Positions 6,948 through 10,389 of a stretch of DNA of 10,389 nucleotides are shown piece by piece (position 1 is the first letter of the stretch; every line of letters starts with the position of its first letter). The stretch is taken from assembly GCA_964542875.1 (NCBI GenBank), contig CAZIWA010000166.1, positions 1-10,389 of the forward strand, in the 5' to 3' direction. The translations under genes were made by a program, and so were the position numbers. The notes below the pieces were generated by a model. The model worked only from the letters and a program-made list of their open reading frames with translations. It was not told the DNA's origin and searched no databases. The stretch is from CAZGOM01 sp964542875 (lineage in GTDB: Bacteria > Planctomycetota > Phycisphaerae > Phycisphaerales > Phycisphaeraceae).

Positions 6948-7850
6948 ATGTCAACATCGCTCCCCTTGCCTCGAAAATCCGCGTTCACTCTCATCGAATT
7001 GCTCGTCGTTATCGCCATTACCGCCGTCCTTGCCTCGATCCTCATGCCCAGCCTCAGGCGTGCCCGTGAAGTCGCGCTTGAGCTGCGCTGCATGAACCAA
7101 ATCCGCCAGACTGCCATCGGCGTACTCGCCTACGTCACAGACTTCAAAGACGATCTGCCCCCGCACTTCGCCAAAACCAACGGCGGAACCTTCGCCATGT
7201 ACCAGGCCAGCAAAGCCCCCGACACCATGTGGGCCTACTGGGGCGGCGGCGGCACCGCACCCTACAAACTCCGCGCAGGCCTCACCTACCCCGATTACAT
7301 CCCCGACGCACGCATCTTCTACTGTCCCGAAAGCGCCTACGGCGAAAGCGGCATCGGCCGCCGCTGGGACATGAAACCCGCCAACAGCCCCCCAACCGGC
7401 AACGAAATGGGCTTCAAATGGTTCGGTAAAGACAACGCCTACAGCGGACAGCACGACACCGACTACTCTTTCCCCGCCGTCAACTACGGCCGCATCACCC
7501 AAACAAACTACGGCGGATCAGACGCCCCCACCATCAACCTCTGGACCACCACCAACTACTGGCAAAGCTACTCCAAATGGGGCATCTCCATGCTCCACCG
7601 GAAAGCCACCACCAACGCCGGCAGCCACTACCCCATGCTCTGGGACGCCTCCGACGGCTCCGGCATGTACCACCACAACCTCCGCGTCACCAACATCGGT
7701 TACTTCGACGGCGCCGCCCTCAAATACCCCCAGGCACGCCACGTCTACATGAACTACTCCCACGACATCTACGGCGCCCGCGGCTTCCGAAACCCCGCCG
7801 TCCTCACCTGGCTCCAGCGCTTTAAAACCGAAGGCTACCTCCTCCCCTAA
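6948..7850 (+). CDS. Type II pseudopilin-like protein with prepilin N-terminal methylation motif (second copy)
   Basis: A 300-residue protein with leader MSTSLPLPRKSA and then FTLIELLVVIAITAVLASIL. The prepilin peptidase cut would fall after Ala12 instead of the usual Gly, and Glu17 is the conserved +5 residue. The hydrophobic helix spans about 13-33. The ectodomain has LRCMNQIRQ (46-54), the FYCPES motif (124-129), many Tyr, Trp and Asn residues, and YHHN...GYFDG (241-255). The last is an H-X10-DG variant of the H-X9-DG motif used to define the PVC pseudopilin family. Apart from the N-terminus it differs from the protein at 230-1021, so they are distant paralogues. At DNA level both share 17 identical bases over the IELLV codons. 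The start is supported by TAGGGG, 7 nt upstream. The anchored protein should face the periplasm or exterior; whether it builds a filament, a secretion pseudopilus or something else is unknown. It is convergent with the glycosyltransferase gene. Confidence 0.9.
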   Translation: MSTSLPLPRKSAFTLIELLVVIAITAVLASILMPSLRRAREVALELRCMNQIRQTAIGVLAYVTDFKDDLPPHFAKTNGGTFAMYQASKAPDTMWAYWGGGGTAPYKLRAGLTYPDYIPDARIFYCPESAYGESGIGRRWDMKPANSPPTGNEMGFKWFGKDNAYSGQHDTDYSFPAVNYGRITQTNYGGSDAPTINLWTTTNYWQSYSKWGISMLHRKATTNAGSHYPMLWDASDGSGMYHHNLRVTNIGYFDGAALKYPQARHVYMNYSHDIYGARGFRNPAVLTWLQRFKTEGYLLP

Positions 7851-7879
7851 CCCGAAGACTCCTCACCCTCTTCAATTAC

Positions 7880-7907
7880 AAATTCCAAATTCAAAATTTA
7901 AAATTCC
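7880..7907. repeat. A+T-rich AAATTC repeat between convergent genes
   Basis: Units AAATTCC (7880-7886), AAATTC (7887-7892), AAAATTT (7893-7899) and AAATTCC (7901-7907) stand out sharply from the GC-rich surroundings. The block fills most of the 56-bp gap between the stop codons of the pseudopilin and glycosyltransferase genes and touches the latter. It forms no strong hairpin. It may help end transcription from both sides or belong to a dispersed intergenic repeat family. Confidence 0.55.
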
Positions 7908-10369
7908 TACCCTCTCGCCGCCGCCAGCAATTCCGCGCTCCACGGATGAAACACCAATCCGGCTTTCGCCACATTCTGCGCCTGGTCCCGCAGCCCCATC
8001 TGGCTCAGCCACTGCACCTGCCCCACCCACGGCTCCACCAACGCCGGATTCGCGGCAATCGCCAGCGACATCGTCCGCACCGCCTCATTCGGCTGATTCG
8101 CGCTCGCCAGCAGTTGCGCTTTGATGAACAACCGCGCCGCCACGCATGGCCCCTCGTTCTTATCCAGCCCTTGCACGTCGATCAGTTCCCCGACCTGGCT
8201 CCCTTGCCCCGGGTAAGTCACCAGCACCCGCGCCAGCGCCAGCCGTACCGGCCAGACATTCGGATCGCGTTCCAGCACCGCCTTGAGTGCTTCGATGGAG
8301 CGCACTTCGTCCACCGGCTTGGCAAACAGTGATTGCACCGCGTCAAAAGACTGCATTTGCGTGCCCGGCACCACCGCAAACATCGCCACGAATCCCGCGA
8401 TCCACGGCCCTGCCAGCGCCAGCACCGTCGTGACGTGAAGTTTTCTGCCCGTCAGCCGCAGCATCCCGCCCGCAAAAAAAGCCACCGGCAGAATCAGGCT
8501 CATCGCGTAGAACGACTTGGCCTGCGCGTACGACGGCACCACCAGCGTCATGTAGATCAACGCGAAGCAGGCGGCGCACGCCGATGACAGCAGCACCAGG
8601 TCTCCGCGCCGCATCCGTCCCTGCATCACGCGCGCGCTCCGCAAGACCCCGATCACCCCCAGCACAAGAAACACCAGCGTCGTCGTTAAGGTGACGGGGA
8701 ACACCCAATCGTTAAACCCCGGCCGCACATCCATCCGTGTGCTTCCCCCAAGCAGCGCGTCTCCGGCCATGGTGCTCCAGAACCCGGACCACACATCTTC
8801 AAACCCCGCATAAATCGGCGCATGGTACGCCGCAAGCGACGGCAAATAATCATTCAGCGACCGCACCCCCGGCATCTGCCACCACCGCTGCCCCGAGGCC
8901 GCATCCCAGTTCCCCACCACCGGCGCCCCGAGCTTCACCCACAGATACCCGTAATACCACCCCGCCGCGCCCGCGCACACGCCGGCCATCATCAGGCCTG
9001 CGGCCACCAGACGCGCCCGTGACCTTGCCTGGCGCAAAGCCCCTTCCAATCCGCTCTGTGGCCGCCACGCCAAAAGCTTCATCCCATAAAACACGGCCAC
9101 CGGCGCAAGCAGCAGCAGCGTTGATACCTTGCTCAGGAACGCCAGCCCCAGCATCAGGCCCAGCCCGGTTGCGCACGCCAGCGATGTCGCCTGCCTGGTA
9201 TGCAGCCGGGAAAGCGCCCAGAACACGCCCGCCGTCGTCACCGTCGCCAGGTTTTCATTGGTGATGTAGCAAAACAGGTAAAAGCTCACCGGACAGCACG
9301 CCACCAGCAAAAACGCCCCCGCCGCATGGTCAACGCGCCTGCCGGCGAAGTTCTTCAATGCCCCCGCCGTCGCCAGCAGAAACAAAATCGCCAGCACCAG
9401 GTTCAGCCCATGCAACAGCGTCAGCGCAAGCGGCGCATCAATGCTGGTCCCCGTCACATACAGCGCCCCTGCGGCCAGAAAGTAATAAAGCGGCGCCTGA
9501 TACATCTGCCACCCCTGAGAGGCAACCGGCACCGTCCCATGCTCCAGCACATACCCGACGTATTGCATATGTCCGGCGAGATCAAACCCCCGTTTGGCAT
9601 TCATATGACACCACACCCACACCAGCATCACGCTCCACACCGCAATCGTTCCCGCCGTCAGCAGCCAATACTGCTTCGCGCTCATCTCCGCGTTTTTCCC
9701 GCGCCTGCGGGCCAGCCAAACCCCCGCCGCCGCCAGGCCCATCCCCACCAGCGCCACCGCGCCGGTGCCCGCTCCAAACCCCCACACCACCTCCTGCTGA
9801 AGCTCAAGCGGGTCCGAACCATCCCCGATCCACGGCTCTCTCACCCGTCTCGGCAATGCCGGCACCGACCCATTGATTCGGTACACCCACCCCGGCCCGT
9901 CAGACTGCGTCATCACGCGTCCTGTCGCATCTTCCACCCTGCACGCCAGCGCAGGCACGCCCCGCTTGCGCATGAGCGTCATGGTCAGCGTTTGCTTCCC
10001 TTGATGGAGTGTCGGCAGCGCCACCCGCCGCCGCGTTCCCGGCCCAAGCTCCACATCCACGCCGGACACCCGCATCGCGCTCGTATCCGCCAGCGTCTCA
10101 TACGCCACCTTAAGCGGCTGTTTCGTTCCCGGCCCAACTTCCACTTCCACCTCAAACTCGCACACCGTCTCAAACTCCGGCGCCATCGCCGCCTGCTTCA
10201 CCAACCCCGGCATCACCCATCCCTGCGACCAAGGCGAGAACGTGAAATGCCGCCCCTCCAGCCGAATCGCCTTCCCCGCCAGCAGCGCACACACCACCAC
10301 CAGCGCAGCCAATCCAGCCACAACAAAAAACACCCGCCTTCGTTGACCAGCCCGCGAAACATTCGCCAT
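7907..10369 (-). CDS. GT-C-type membrane glycosyltransferase (PMT/ArnT-like) with extra N-terminal and C-terminal domains
   Basis: An 820-residue polytopic protein. A first transmembrane segment (about 13-32) is followed by a beta-rich, presumably extracytoplasmic domain (33-190) and about a dozen further segments (roughly 197-219, 236-254, 312-335, 348-388, 395-436, 452-472, 556-577, 591-637, 647-668). After the third segment comes FDLAGHMQYVGYVLEHG (262-278) and then MYQAPLYYFL (289-298). This is the D-x-x-x-H ... Q-x-P-L-Y-Y loop typical of GT39/GT83-like lipid-phosphate-sugar glycosyltransferases (PMT, ArnT, RgtA-D/WsfP-type); Asp263 is the likely catalytic or metal-associated acid. ITNENL (369-374) fits a further conserved loop. 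Such enzymes move a sugar from a polyprenyl-phosphate donor to an acceptor outside the cytoplasmic membrane; donor and acceptor cannot be told. Residues about 690-815 form helical TPR-like repeats (ALKAVLERDPNVWPVRLALARV; NEAVRTMSLAIAANPALVEPW; AQNVAKAGLVFHPWSAELL). The start at 10369 is needed for the first transmembrane segment; its ribosome binding site is weak. The stop is TAG. Confidence 0.85.
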   Translation of the reverse strand: MANVSRAGQRRRVFFVVAGLAALVVVCALLAGKAIRLEGRHFTFSPWSQGWVMPGLVKQAAMAPEFETVCEFEVEVEVGPGTKQPLKVAYETLADTSAMRVSGVDVELGPGTRRRVALPTLHQGKQTLTMTLMRKRGVPALACRVEDATGRVMTQSDGPGWVYRINGSVPALPRRVREPWIGDGSDPLELQQEVVWGFGAGTGAVALVGMGLAAAGVWLARRRGKNAEMSAKQYWLLTAGTIAVWSVMLVWVWCHMNAKRGFDLAGHMQYVGYVLEHGTVPVASQGWQMYQAPLYYFLAAGALYVTGTSIDAPLALTLLHGLNLVLAILFLLATAGALKNFAGRRVDHAAGAFLLVACCPVSFYLFCYITNENLATVTTAGVFWALSRLHTRQATSLACATGLGLMLGLAFLSKVSTLLLLAPVAVFYGMKLLAWRPQSGLEGALRQARSRARLVAAGLMMAGVCAGAAGWYYGYLWVKLGAPVVGNWDAASGQRWWQMPGVRSLNDYLPSLAAYHAPIYAGFEDVWSGFWSTMAGDALLGGSTRMDVRPGFNDWVFPVTLTTTLVFLVLGVIGVLRSARVMQGRMRRGDLVLLSSACAACFALIYMTLVVPSYAQAKSFYAMSLILPVAFFAGGMLRLTGRKLHVTTVLALAGPWIAGFVAMFAVVPGTQMQSFDAVQSLFAKPVDEVRSIEALKAVLERDPNVWPVRLALARVLVTYPGQGSQVGELIDVQGLDKNEGPCVAARLFIKAQLLASANQPNEAVRTMSLAIAANPALVEPWVGQVQWLSQMGLRDQAQNVAKAGLVFHPWSAELLAAARG

Positions 10370-10389
10370 AGCCCCACAGTTTACCGGCT

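Noticed and set aside
8737..9876. Plus-strand Pro/Ala/Ser/Arg-rich open frames inside the glycosyltransferase gene
   Set aside because: Biased composition with no motifs, lying opposite a clearly coding membrane protein.
1..10389. A novel defence, mobile or biosynthetic system spanning several genes
   Set aside because: Genes alternate in strand, have sizeable gaps and belong to unrelated families; no integrase, transposase, toxin or nuclease motif is visible.

Overview
The window looks like ordinary chromosomal sequence from a high-GC member of the PVC superphylum (Planctomycetota, Verrucomicrobiota or Lentisphaerota; I cannot choose between them from sequence alone). The main clue is the pair of unlinked, single-gene type II pseudopilin-like proteins with an FSLIELLVVVAI / FTLIELLVVIAI methylation motif, a CPS/CPE motif and a DG motif near the C-terminus. 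Such proteins occur in many dispersed copies in PVC genomes. A stand-alone PhyH-type dioxygenase and a very large secreted beta-domain protein fit the same background. This assignment is an inference, as no rRNA or other phylogenetic marker is present.

Layout: 1-229 is non-coding and holds a short 8-nt tandem repeat. 230-1021 (+) is pseudopilin-like protein 1. 1074-2057 (-) is a DedA/SNARE-type membrane protein fused to a rhodanese domain, convergent with the first gene. 2058-2338 is a divergent promoter region. 2339-5746 (+) is a 1135-residue secreted protein with several carboxypeptidase-regulatory-like (beta-sandwich) modules, followed by a probable intrinsic terminator. 5918-6682 (+) is a phytanoyl-CoA dioxygenase-family Fe(II)/2-oxoglutarate oxygenase. 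6683-6947 is non-coding. 6948-7850 (+) is pseudopilin-like protein 2. 7907-10369 (-) is an 820-residue GT-C-fold membrane glycosyltransferase with an extra N-terminal extracytoplasmic domain and a C-terminal TPR-like region. It is convergent with pseudopilin 2, and a short A+T-rich repeat lies between them.

The genes look like independent transcription units: spacers are 50-280 bp and strands alternate, so there is no clear operon. Most products are envelope-related (two pseudopilins, one secreted multi-module protein, two polytopic membrane proteins), but I see no evidence that they form one system. The most striking whole-window property is a strong C excess on the + strand whichever strand is coding. 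Plus-strand genes use mainly C-ending codons, while minus-strand genes use many G- and T-ending codons.

I found no tRNA, rRNA, CRISPR array, transposase, phage gene or defence system. The best leads for novelty are the unclassified multi-module secreted protein and the domain architecture of the glycosyltransferase.
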